NCBI GenBank assembly: GCA_003354055.1
Contig: PIVQ01000204.1
Location: forward strand, 1-10,221
Length of the DNA: 10,221 bases
Direction of reading: 5' to 3'
Source: Desulfobacteraceae bacterium
Lineage (GTDB): Bacteria > Desulfobacterota > Desulfobacteria > Desulfobacterales > Desulfobacteraceae
Translations under genes and position numbers: made by a program
The notes under the pieces: generated by a model
Told to the model about the DNA's origin: nothing
Database searches by the model: none
What the model saw: only the letters and a program-made list of their open reading frames with translations
Shown: piece by piece, positions 1-6,201 of the stretch
How the letters are laid out: every line of letters begins with the position of its first letter
How positions within the stretch are numbered: position 1 is the first letter of the stretch

Positions 1-1820
1 GGAATCAAAAGACCGGACCGGTCTTTGCTGTCGCCCTGGCCCTTTAAGGTGGCCACCACCTTGGGCTCCACCCTGAAGTCAAGATCCTCCTTAACCAGGT
101 TGGTTTTTCCCTGGGTATTCAGGCGGAGCAGGGGAGATACCAGGCTGGCGCCGGGAACCGTTACCAGTCCTTTGTCTGCAGTAAAGGGAATTTTCAACTC
201 TGCAAAATCTGTTCTGGGCTTTTCAGCAGGCTTTTGACCCAGGCCCAGTCCCGAGGCAGCATTTCTGATGGTGCCGGCAATATCAATGCCCACAATGGCT
301 CCGTCCAAAAAGGTCAGATTACCCTTTCCGCCCAAACTCTGTTTGATCTGCTCAGGGGTATCCCCAACCATGGCAAGACTTACGTCTGCGGCCAGGGTGC
401 CTTCAAGCATCTCTTTTTGAGCCGCATCCTTGATCATGGGACCGGCCTGGATACCTTGTGCAATGATACTCACATTGGTCGCCGGTGTATTTTTACGGAC
501 ATCCAGCCGGGCCTTGGCACCGGCCTTGCCCTGGTAGAGATCCACTGAGAAGGGATCCAGGTTGAACACCCCGTTTTTCCCAGTTACATGAACAATCACA
601 TTCTCCATATTCAGATTGGCGGCTTTAAGCTTGCCGATCGTGACCTTGCCATCCAACACCATCTTGCGCAGCGGTGCATAATCCGTTTTTCCCTGTTTGC
701 CTGATGCCGATTTAGACTCGGCGGTTTTGGGCGCTTCGGTCTTGCCCGCGTCTGCCGGCGGCAGATACCGGTCCACATCAATAGCGTCCAGGTTCAGATC
801 AAACCTAAGGTCAGGCTTGTCAAAGGCTTTGGCCTGGGCTGAAAAAGTCAGGGTTGAGTCGTCCAGCACCATGGAGCCGCCTGACAGGGCAACAGCCTTG
901 GCAGATCCTTTGATCGTGGCTTTGAGAGAAATCTTGTCCAGCACCTTTGGGTCACTTGTTTTAACAGGAAAAGGCTGGCCGAGACGGTCAAATAATTTTC
1001 TGGGAGAAAAAGAGGCCAGGTCAATTTCCATGTCAATTTTCTGAGCGGTCATGGGCTGGATCACCTGACCTTTAACCTTAAGTTCAAGCGCATCCAGGGC
1101 CTTGAGTACCAGATCCAGACCGATATCACTCTTGCCCGGTTCCTGGCCGATGGGACCGGCCTTGCCGGACAGGGACAGGGGCTGGCCATCCACCTTGGCA
1201 CTGAAATTAATGGTGATGGGCGTATCCAGACTGATATCCGTCAAATCGAGATTCAAATCTGAAATCTCCTTGGACATTCCTGCGGCCTGATCCGCATAGG
1301 AGAGCAGTCCGTTGATAATGGAAAATTGTCCCACCATAAGAGAACTAATCGGAAGCCCGCCATCAGTGGTCTCTCCTGAAGAAGTCTTTGTTTCGGACTG
1401 TTCTTCCGACTTTTTTACCGAACCGATATTCTCCCAATTGCCTATACCGGCCTTATTTTTCATAAGCCGAATCTGGGGAGAATCCATGATAAAGGTGTCC
1501 ACCAGGACCTTACGGGACAGCAGGGGCAGAACCTTAAGCCTGACCTCAAACCGCTTTACGGAAATCATCTCATCTCCGTCAAATCCCTCGGCATTCCCCA
1601 GAACCAAATCGGAAAGACTGACCCCCACCCACGGAAAGACAGACAACTTAATATCGTCTCCCATGGAGAACTTACGGCCGGTCTGCTCAGTAACCAAAGC
1701 CTCGATCTCAGGTTTATACCTCTGTACATCCACGAACATGGGGACCAGAACAACTGCCCCGATGATCAATACCACTACCAGCCCCAGGGCGATCCCGCCT
1801 ACTTTGATTACTTTACTCAT
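1..1820 (-). CDS. AsmA family protein, partial (C-terminus beyond the left edge)
   Basis: Reading leftward from ATG at 1818-1820, the frame stays open to base 3, giving about 606 codons and no stop. Residues 1-30 start MSKVIKVGGIALGLVVVLII, an inner-membrane anchor; the rest should lie in the periplasm. The next stretch has the classic AsmA N-terminal pattern: YKPEIEALVTEQTGRKFS, then LSVFPWVGVSLSDLVLGN, then LPLLSRKVLVDTFIMDSPQIRL and GIGNWENI. Around residue 510 the motif GAIVGIDIAGTIRNA is typical of the AsmA C-terminal region, so perhaps 100-200 residues are missing. A Ser/Lys/Thr-rich linker lies near residues 360-375. AsmA-like proteins are known or suspected to be bridge-like lipid carriers between inner and outer membrane; the exact substrate here is unknown. 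A GGAG six bases upstream supports the start. It follows tpx by 36 bp on the same strand and probably shares its transcript. Confidence 0.9.
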   Translation of the reverse strand, partial: MSKVIKVGGIALGLVVVLIIGAVVLVPMFVDVQRYKPEIEALVTEQTGRKFSMGDDIKLSVFPWVGVSLSDLVLGNAEGFDGDEMISVKRFEVRLKVLPLLSRKVLVDTFIMDSPQIRLMKNKAGIGNWENIGSVKKSEEQSETKTSSGETTDGGLPISSLMVGQFSIINGLLSYADQAAGMSKEISDLNLDLTDISLDTPITINFSAKVDGQPLSLSGKAGPIGQEPGKSDIGLDLVLKALDALELKVKGQVIQPMTAQKIDMEIDLASFSPRKLFDRLGQPFPVKTSDPKVLDKISLKATIKGSAKAVALSGGSMVLDDSTLTFSAQAKAFDKPDLRFDLNLDAIDVDRYLPPADAGKTEAPKTAESKSASGKQGKTDYAPLRKMVLDGKVTIGKLKAANLNMENVIVHVTGKNGVFNLDPFSVDLYQGKAGAKARLDVRKNTPATNVSIIAQGIQAGPMIKDAAQKEMLEGTLAADVSLAMVGDTPEQIKQSLGGKGNLTFLDGAIVGIDIAGTIRNAASGLGLGQKPAEKPRTDFAELKIPFTADKGLVTVPGASLVSPLLRLNTQGKTNLVKEDLDFRVEPKVVATLKGQGDSKDRSGLLI

Positions 1821-1856
1821 TGCATTCTCCAAGTGGATTTGCTTTCACAAATACGG

Positions 1857-2357
1857 TTATGCCAAGGCATCAAGAGCGGCACGATAGTCCGGCTCTTCCT
1901 TGATTTCAGGAACCAGCTGGGAGTAAATCACCTTAGCTGCTTCATCCAATACCACAATGGCCCGGGCCGTGAGACCTGCCAGAGGACCATCCTGGATCAA
2001 CACCCCGTAATCATTACCGAACTTGGGGTTTCGAAATACAGAAGCTGTGGTTACATTTTCAATACCTTCTGCCCCGCAGAACCGCCCGTGGGCAAAGGGA
2101 AGATCACCGGAAATGCACACCACTGTTGTATTTTCCAGGGCAGATGCCTGCTCGTTGAATTTTCTGACTGAAGTCGCACATACCGGCGTATCAATACTGG
2201 GAAAGATATTCAATACAACCCGTTTTCCCTTTAAAGAATCAAGAGTGAATTCCGACAGATCCTGCTGAACCGCAGTAAAATTTTTAGCCTGTGCATCTTT
2301 TTCCGGGAAATCACCGGCCAAAGCAACCGGATTTCCGCCTAATAGAGTAGAACCCAT
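1857..2357 (-). CDS. tpx: Thiol peroxidase Tpx (atypical 2-Cys peroxiredoxin)
   Basis: This 166-residue protein matches the usual Tpx length. It reduces hydrogen peroxide and organic, especially lipid, hydroperoxides using thioredoxin as donor. The peroxidatic site is seen as [15 protein letters not shown] with Cys60, and the resolving cysteine as [14 protein letters not shown] with Cys94; both are where the family places them. Thr57 and the later Arg in [11 protein letters not shown] complete the active-site pattern. The N-terminal GGNPVAL corresponds to the beta-hairpin start of Tpx proteins, and AAGGAG seven bases before the ATG supports this start. The enzyme is soluble. In an anaerobe its likely job is defence against oxygen exposure. 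The AsmA-like gene follows directly, and the upstream region carries several symmetric elements that could bind a regulator. Confidence 0.95.
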   Translation of the reverse strand: MGSTLLGGNPVALAGDFPEKDAQAKNFTAVQQDLSEFTLDSLKGKRVVLNIFPSIDTPVCATSVRKFNEQASALENTTVVCISGDLPFAHGRFCGAEGIENVTTASVFRNPKFGNDYGVLIQDGPLAGLTARAIVVLDEAAKVIYSQLVPEIKEEPDYRAALDALA

Positions 2358-2404
2358 GGATATTCTCCTTTTTATATTGAAACATTTATTGAATTTTGAT
2401 TACG

Positions 2405-2505
2405 ATCCTGCCTACAGGCCAGGATTTACATGGATCATGTTACTTTCTAATAGTAATGACTTGGTCAACTTTTTCAAGATAAGCAACTACAGATAAGGTT
2501 GACCA
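2405..2505. promoter_or_regulatory. Cluster of symmetric elements in the divergent tpx / PQ-loop control region
   Basis: Four inverted repeats lie in 101 bp. They are ATCCTG-N9-CAGGAT (2405-2425), ACATG-GAT-CATGT (2428-2440), TTACT-N7-AGTAA (2440-2456) and the 8-bp perfect arms TGGTCAAC / GTTGACCA (2462-2469 and 2498-2505). Between the last arms sit two direct copies of AGATAAG (2477-2483 and 2491-2497), each preceded by exactly seven bases. The first repeat would fall in the tpx leader and could form an RNA hairpin; the others look like protein-binding sites. None matches a PerR, OxyR or Fur consensus well, so the regulator is unknown. Confidence 0.5.
2449..2477 (-). promoter_or_regulatory. 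Candidate tpx promoter
   Basis: On the minus strand TTGAAA (2472-2477) and ACTATT (2449-2454) are separated by 17 bp. The -35 is good and the -10 poor, which would fit a promoter needing an activator. The -10 lies inside the TTACT-N7-AGTAA palindrome and the -35 inside the TGGTCAAC/GTTGACCA element. A start near 2442 would give a leader of about 85 nt. An overlapping TTGACC is an alternative -35, but no well-spaced -10 follows it. Confidence 0.3.
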
Positions 2506-2567
2506 CAGATTCACTCTACCATTACCGCAGTATTTTTCAATGGATTTCTCTTCCCGGGGATTATGGG

Positions 2568-2597
2568 TTTACATCCAGCTTCCTCGACGTCTATACT
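2568..2597 (+). promoter_or_regulatory. Candidate sigma-70 type promoter of the PQ-loop gene
   Basis: TTTACA (2568-2573) and TATACT (2592-2597) each differ from consensus by one base and are 18 bp apart. The predicted start near 2604 leaves a leader of about 60 nt before the ATG at 2664. The stretch 2506-2567 shows no coding potential that I trust and no further clear signal. Confidence 0.45.
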
Positions 2598-2663
2598 ATT
2601 TTTATCGACTGTTCTCAAAATCATTATTCAGGCAGATAACCAAGACAGCCGCAAAGGAACAAT

Positions 2664-2930
2664 ATGGAAACCACACAAATACTGAGCTGGCTGGGATTTG
2701 TAAGCGGGATGATGATCGGTATTCCCCAGATCATTAAAACCCTAAAAACCCAAAGCGCAAAGGATGTGTCTTCCGCCACTTTTGTGCTTATCATTTTTAC
2801 CTGTACCTGTTTGCTTTCCCGTGCAATTGCAATTCAGGAATACGCATTTATAAGCTATTATGTCTTTTTGATTGCCTCAGCCTGCTTTCAATTATTTCTT
2901 ATCTGGAAATACAGGAAGAACAACAGATAA
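2664..2930 (+). CDS. Small PQ-loop (SemiSWEET/MtN3-like) membrane protein
   Basis: The 88-residue protein has three hydrophobic segments (about residues 5-24, 37-57 and 60-82) and the sequence GIPQIIKTLKTQSAKDVS, with the Pro-Gln pair at 21-22 and the conserved K-T-x-S-x-x-D-V-S run after helix 1. That is the size and layout of bacterial SemiSWEET half-transporters, which dimerise in the membrane to move sugars. Helices 2 and 3 diverge: the usual W-x-x-YG stretch and the substrate-lining Asn of helix 3 are not evident (SRAIAIQEY and SYYVFLIAS appear instead), so sugar transport is not assured. AAAGGA (2653-2658) five bases before the ATG supports the start. The basic tail KYRKNNR fits a cytoplasmic C-terminus. 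It has its own promoter candidate, lies divergent from tpx, and has no partner gene downstream. Confidence 0.8.
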   Translation: METTQILSWLGFVSGMMIGIPQIIKTLKTQSAKDVSSATFVLIIFTCTCLLSRAIAIQEYAFISYYVFLIASACFQLFLIWKYRKNNR

Positions 2931-3008
2931 GGCGTGGCGTCAAATTTAAATCTCCCGGTACAAAATTGACCATCCTAAGTGAATAGCCATAGATGGAGAT
3001 GCCACGCC
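2931..3008. repeat. Nested inverted repeat in the convergent gap, possible transposon-end or MITE remnant
   Basis: Directly after the stop codon of the PQ-loop gene, GGCGTGGCGTC (2931-2941) pairs with GATGCCACGCC (2998-3008) with a single G-T mismatch. Inside it, GTCAAATTT (2939-2947) is mirrored by AAAATTGAC (2962-2970) with one mismatch, and CCATC (2970-2974) by GATGG (2992-2996). The loop is too large and the T-tract too distant for a normal intrinsic terminator. The order GGCGTCAA...TTGACCA resembles the repeated ends of IS21-family elements, but that is from memory and no transposase gene remains nearby. The remaining gap, 3009-3115, shows no clear signal. Confidence 0.5.
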
Positions 3009-3115
3009 AACTATCTGGGTTGTTTATTTTTGATGCTCCGCCTAACACTGTTGTTTTACTTGCCCGAATTCAATATTTCTTCCTTCTGGCACTTATGGGC
3101 CGCTACCTGTGATGA

Positions 3116-3940
3116 TCAATACAAACTGGGCAGGATTCTCTTTTCCTTATAAAAATTTATTACAGAGTCCCGAACGATTTCTATACGGTCCCAGATTTTC
3201 AAAGCCATTTCAGGATTTTTATCATAATATTGGTGGCTGAATACAAAATAGTATTCCTTGGTTTTGATGGGAGGGCCGATTTTTATAATATGTTTATATT
3301 TTTTGTGGGATGCGATCATAGGATCAATGGTCTTGTCCTGGGCAGCATAGGCCTGAATCCGTCCCTTCAGTAGCATGTCCAGATTCTGTCGTGTGGATTT
3401 CGCCTCATTGACTGTAATGCCACGGGCCTTTAAATCCCCTACAATGGAGTATCCCATATTCGCGCCGACCAGATATGCATCTGTGATGTTTTTTCCATCC
3501 CAGGATACGGCACTGTCTTTAAGCCCATAAAAATAATAACTGATCACATCTATGCGCTTATCTTTATCCAGTTTACCGTCTTTCATTGGGAATCGTCCCT
3601 CTTTAAGACGCTCTTTTTTAAAAGAGTAGAATCCTGAGCCGTCAAAAAAACCGGATTGAAGATATCCATGGACCCGCTTATTGGGCATCCGTTTTATATT
3701 CAAAGTTAGCCCCAAATCCAAGGCCACCCGAAGCATGATATCCACCCCTATCCCGGGGGGCTCTCCAATGTTCTCCCCTTTTCCCATGACAAGGGGAAAA
3801 CCGTCGTTATCCTGAAGACCAATGCTGAGAATAATATTTTGATGCAAGGTCTGCTCCTTATTCCGGGCATGAATGCTTTGGCTGCTGCCAATCATCCATA
3901 CCAGTAAAACAAAAACCAGACTTGCCTTTTTAACCCCCAT
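3116..3940 (-). CDS. Periplasmic solute-binding protein, family 3 (orphan)
   Basis: The 274-residue product starts with a Sec signal peptide (MGVKKASLVFVLLVWMIGSS, likely cut after HA near residue 25). The mature part has the family-3 binding-protein pattern: ILSIGLQDNDGFPLV, then GEPPGIGVDIMLRVALDLGLTLNIKRMPNKR, and in the second lobe DAYLVGANMGYSIVGDL, LDMLLKGRIQAYAAQD and EYYFVFSHQYYDKNPEMALKIWDRI. Such proteins bind amino acids or other small organic molecules, either for an ABC importer or as sensory domains. No permease or ATPase gene is adjacent, so the partner and ligand are unknown. No strong ribosome site precedes the ATG (only GGGTACC). The TTG at codon 8 is a weak alternative that would shorten the signal peptide. 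The gene and its flanks are visibly richer in A/T than the next gene, which may mean a different history. Confidence 0.8.
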   Translation of the reverse strand: MGVKKASLVFVLLVWMIGSSQSIHARNKEQTLHQNIILSIGLQDNDGFPLVMGKGENIGEPPGIGVDIMLRVALDLGLTLNIKRMPNKRVHGYLQSGFFDGSGFYSFKKERLKEGRFPMKDGKLDKDKRIDVISYYFYGLKDSAVSWDGKNITDAYLVGANMGYSIVGDLKARGITVNEAKSTRQNLDMLLKGRIQAYAAQDKTIDPMIASHKKYKHIIKIGPPIKTKEYYFVFSHQYYDKNPEMALKIWDRIEIVRDSVINFYKEKRILPSLY

Positions 3941-3982
3941 TGGTACCCATGTATTTATAAATTAATATAATTGCAGACCTAT

Positions 3983-4012
3983 AAAATATCCTCGGCCCCA
4001 ATAAAAAGTCAA
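3983..4012 (-). promoter_or_regulatory. Candidate sigma-70 type promoter of the solute-binding protein gene
   Basis: On the minus strand TTGACT (4007-4012) is followed after 18 bp by TATTTT (3983-3988). The -35 differs from consensus by one base and the -10 by two. The leader would be about 35 nt before the ATG at 3940. Confidence 0.45.
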
Positions 4013-4042
4013 ATATAAATCCGGAATTAATCCCAAACAGCC

Positions 4043-4140
4043 CATTTGCAAGGCGCAAGAAAGTCTGAAACCGAAGTGTACTGTAGTACATGAGGCCCGA
4101 TTCTATAATTTGGTAGACTTTTGCAGCAACGCGGCAGATG
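4043..4140. repeat. Imperfect palindromic intergenic repeat (about 98 bp)
   Basis: The element is built as mirrored segments: CATTTGC (4043-4049) against GCAGATG (4134-4140, one wobble), AAGTCT (4061-4066) against AGACTT (4115-4120, perfect), and at the core TGTACT-GT-AGTACA (4077-4090, perfect). The right half is about 15 bases longer than the left, so one side has probably drifted or gained bases. It resembles palindromic repeats (AAGTCTGAAACCGAAGTGTA core) that I associate with intergenic DNA of Desulfobacteraceae, which I cannot verify here. It separates the divergent binding-protein and Na/Pi transporter genes. A 75-codon open frame across it on the minus strand is probably not a gene. 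Confidence 0.6.
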
Positions 4141-4176
4141 CGTGAGTTTTCGTTCAAGTACTAATTATAAATTCTC

Positions 4177-4211
4177 CTGGTCTGACCCGGGCATTCCTTA
4201 TATACTGGTCT
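4177..4211 (+). promoter_or_regulatory. Leader region of the Na/Pi transporter gene, with a 7-bp direct repeat
   Basis: CTGGTCT occurs at 4177-4183 and again at 4205-4211, 28 bp apart. TATACT (4201-4206) is a fair -10 but has no good -35 at the right distance, suggesting help from an activator. The stretch 4178-4193 also keeps the GG-N10-GC skeleton of a sigma-54 promoter, but other consensus positions fail. The true promoter is uncertain. Confidence 0.25.
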
Positions 4212-4241
4212 TTATACGAACAAAAAATCCAAAGGTATACC

Positions 4242-6107
4242 ATGACGTTTCTGAACTTAAAACAAATTTTAGTTCTCGGATTCTGCCTCTATGCGGCTCT
4301 GCCCCCGGTATGGGCCGGCACAGCCATCGCGTCCGCGGCCGCTGACATTAACTGGATCGATATCTCTATCGGCCTGGCCGGCGGTCTGGCCCTGTTCCTC
4401 TACGGCATGGACAAGATGAGTACAGGAATGAAAAGTACGGCCGGGAACAAGATGCGCTCCATCCTGAGCTCATTGACCCAGAACCGGGTAGTGGCCCTGA
4501 TGGTTGGGGCCTTTGTCACCATGATCATCCAGTCTTCATCTGCCACAACCGTTATGCTGGTCAGCTTTGTCCAGGCGGGCCTTCTGACTCTGACCCAGTC
4601 CCTGAGCGTCATTTTAGGGGCAGACATCGGCACCACAGTGACGGCCCAGATGATCGCCTTTAAACTTACCGACTATGCACTGCTCATGCTGGCCCTGGGA
4701 TTTCTGGTCAAAACCCTGGGCAAAACCGAAAAAATCCAGTCCATCGGCGAAATCATCATGGGATTCGGTATCCTGTTCTTCGGTATGAAACTCATGAGCG
4801 ATGTCATGACCCCTTTGCGGACCTATCCGCCCTTTATCTCCCTGATGCAGAATATGGAACACCCCTTAACGGGTATTGCCGCAGGTGCTCTTTTCACAGC
4901 TCTTGTCCAGAGCAGCAGTGCCACCACAGGGGTACTCATCGTTCTGGCCCAGGAAAACCTTATCACCCTTGAAGCGGGCATTCCAGTTATCTTTGGCGCC
5001 AACATCGGCACCTGTGTAACAGCGGTGCTTGCGTGTATCGGTACCACAAGAGAAGCCAAGCGGGTCGCCATGGCCCACGTTATGTTCAAAATTGCCGGGG
5101 TCAGCCTCTTTATTTTCTGGATTCCGAAATTTGCGGAACTGGTGGTACAATTAGGTCACTATTTCGATTCCGGCACTGCCCGGGATCTGGCCAATGCCCA
5201 CACCTTGTTCAATGTCAGCCTGGGACTGGTATTTCTCCCCTTTACCCCTATATTTGCCAGAATTATTTACAGGTTCTATCCGGACAAGGAAGCCAAAGCA
5301 CCGCCTCCACTGAAAACCATGTATATTGAAGATGCCGTGCTTGAAACCCCATCTCTTGCCATCGACCTTGCAAGGGCGGAGATGTCTCGGATGGCCAGGC
5401 TTTTAGGACGGATGCTGGATGCCATTATCATCCCCTTTCTCTCGGATGAACGGCATATTGCAACTCCGGAGATGTCCAGGGAAGAACGGCGGATGCTGTT
5501 AAAAGAAATTCCTCGGCAGGATGCCTTTCATCCGGATATGACACTGATGGAGGGACTGGATCTTCGGGAAGAAAAAATCGATTTTCTTCAGATAAAAATC
5601 AATGTTTACCTGGCCCATATTGCCCAGGGAAACATTACCGAAGACCAGGCAAAAGAGGTCTTCGGGATGGTCTCCATTGTCAAGGATATTGAAAGCATGG
5701 GAGATATTATCCACAGGAATATGATTCCCCTTATTGCCAAGAAAAAACTGCTCAGCTACGATTTTTCCCTGGAAGGCAAGGAGGAGCTGCTGATCTACCA
5801 CGGCAAGGTGAGCAAACAGGTCAGGCTTCTCCAGGCAGGACTAAGGGAACCCAACACCCGACTGGCGCTTAAAATCGTGAAAAAAGAAAGAAAGTATCTG
5901 GACTTAGAATCCATTTACCGGACCAGGCATCTTGAACGAATCATCCTGAAAAACAAAAACTCCATTAAAACCAATGAAGTTCACCTGGAACTCATGGACC
6001 TGATGAAACAGATTGTGCTCTATTCGGCCAATATTGCCCAGACCTATATCAATACGGCGGCTCCGGACACAGAAGACCATCTTTCCGTAACTAAAAAGCA
6101 GGAGTAG
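4242..6107 (+). CDS. Na+/phosphate cotransporter family protein with PhoU-like C-terminal domain
   Basis: This 621-residue membrane protein belongs to the bacterial NptA/YjbB type of Na/Pi-II transporters. The two inverted halves carry the signature QSSSATT at residues 97-103 and 223-229, each followed by a second marker: ILGADIGTT (124-132) and IFGANIGTC (250-258). Hydrophobic segments fill residues 5-30 and about 42-345; residues 1-26 (to VWAG) may act as a signal or first anchor. From about 360 to 610 the chain is hydrophilic and helical (LARAEMSRMARLLGRMLDAI, then VSIVKDIESMGDIIHRNM), the pattern of PhoU-like helical domains that face the cytoplasm. The family moves phosphate with sodium, and some bacterial members work as exporters; direction cannot be read here. 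AAAGG eight bases before the ATG supports the start. No pst or phoU genes are adjacent. The secreted Lcl-domain gene follows after 94 bp on the same strand. Confidence 0.93.
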   Translation: MTFLNLKQILVLGFCLYAALPPVWAGTAIASAAADINWIDISIGLAGGLALFLYGMDKMSTGMKSTAGNKMRSILSSLTQNRVVALMVGAFVTMIIQSSSATTVMLVSFVQAGLLTLTQSLSVILGADIGTTVTAQMIAFKLTDYALLMLALGFLVKTLGKTEKIQSIGEIIMGFGILFFGMKLMSDVMTPLRTYPPFISLMQNMEHPLTGIAAGALFTALVQSSSATTGVLIVLAQENLITLEAGIPVIFGANIGTCVTAVLACIGTTREAKRVAMAHVMFKIAGVSLFIFWIPKFAELVVQLGHYFDSGTARDLANAHTLFNVSLGLVFLPFTPIFARIIYRFYPDKEAKAPPPLKTMYIEDAVLETPSLAIDLARAEMSRMARLLGRMLDAIIIPFLSDERHIATPEMSREERRMLLKEIPRQDAFHPDMTLMEGLDLREEKIDFLQIKINVYLAHIAQGNITEDQAKEVFGMVSIVKDIESMGDIIHRNMIPLIAKKKLLSYDFSLEGKEELLIYHGKVSKQVRLLQAGLREPNTRLALKIVKKERKYLDLESIYRTRHLERIILKNKNSIKTNEVHLELMDLMKQIVLYSANIAQTYINTAAPDTEDHLSVTKKQE

Positions 6108-6137
6108 AATCTCCGGAATTTTCACCTTTTATCTCCA

Positions 6138-6173
6138 TTGAATCTCCATATTTGTCCTGTATGATAAGGACAA
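6138..6173 (+). promoter_or_regulatory. Promoter with a palindromic operator around the -10 box
   Basis: TTGAAT (6138-6143), a 16-bp spacer and TATGAT (6160-6165) make a sigma-70 type promoter whose start near 6172 is 30 nt before the ATG. The perfect 7-bp arms TTGTCCT (6152-6158) and AGGACAA (6167-6173) bracket the -10 box so that the hexamer plus one base each side is the whole 8-bp loop. This is a likely repressor site controlling the secreted Lcl-domain gene. No T-run follows, so it does not look like a terminator for the transporter gene. Confidence 0.5.
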
Positions 6174-6201
6174 GTAAACAATTTCGATACCGGAGGACTT
6201 C

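Noticed and set aside
1312..1887. A 191-codon plus-strand frame opposite the AsmA-like gene
   Set aside because: The minus-strand AsmA frame here has strong family motifs; this frame is its antisense shadow and lacks recognisable protein features.
2440..2456. TTACT-N7-AGTAA as a PerR or Fur box
   Set aside because: Fewer than half of the consensus half-site positions match, so it is kept only as an unassigned palindrome.
2540..2737. A 65-codon plus-strand frame overlapping the PQ-loop gene start
   Set aside because: It contains the promoter candidate of the PQ-loop gene and overlaps its first 70 bases in another frame; no ribosome site or domain is seen.
2993..3112. A 39-codon plus-strand frame (MEMPRQLSGLFIFDAPPNTV...) ending three bases before the binding-protein stop
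   Set aside because: It is partly hydrophobic and could be a small peptide, but it starts inside the inverted repeat, lacks a properly spaced ribosome site and resembles nothing I know.
3930..4157. A 75-codon minus-strand open frame upstream of the solute-binding protein
   Set aside because: It runs through the palindromic repeat, overlaps the promoter and the start of the binding-protein gene, and its residues follow from the repeat sequence. It has no ribosome site or recognisable domain.
4178..4193. Sigma-54 promoter for the Na/Pi transporter gene
   Set aside because: Only the GG and GC core is kept; the AC after the -24 GG and the TT before the -12 GC are missing.
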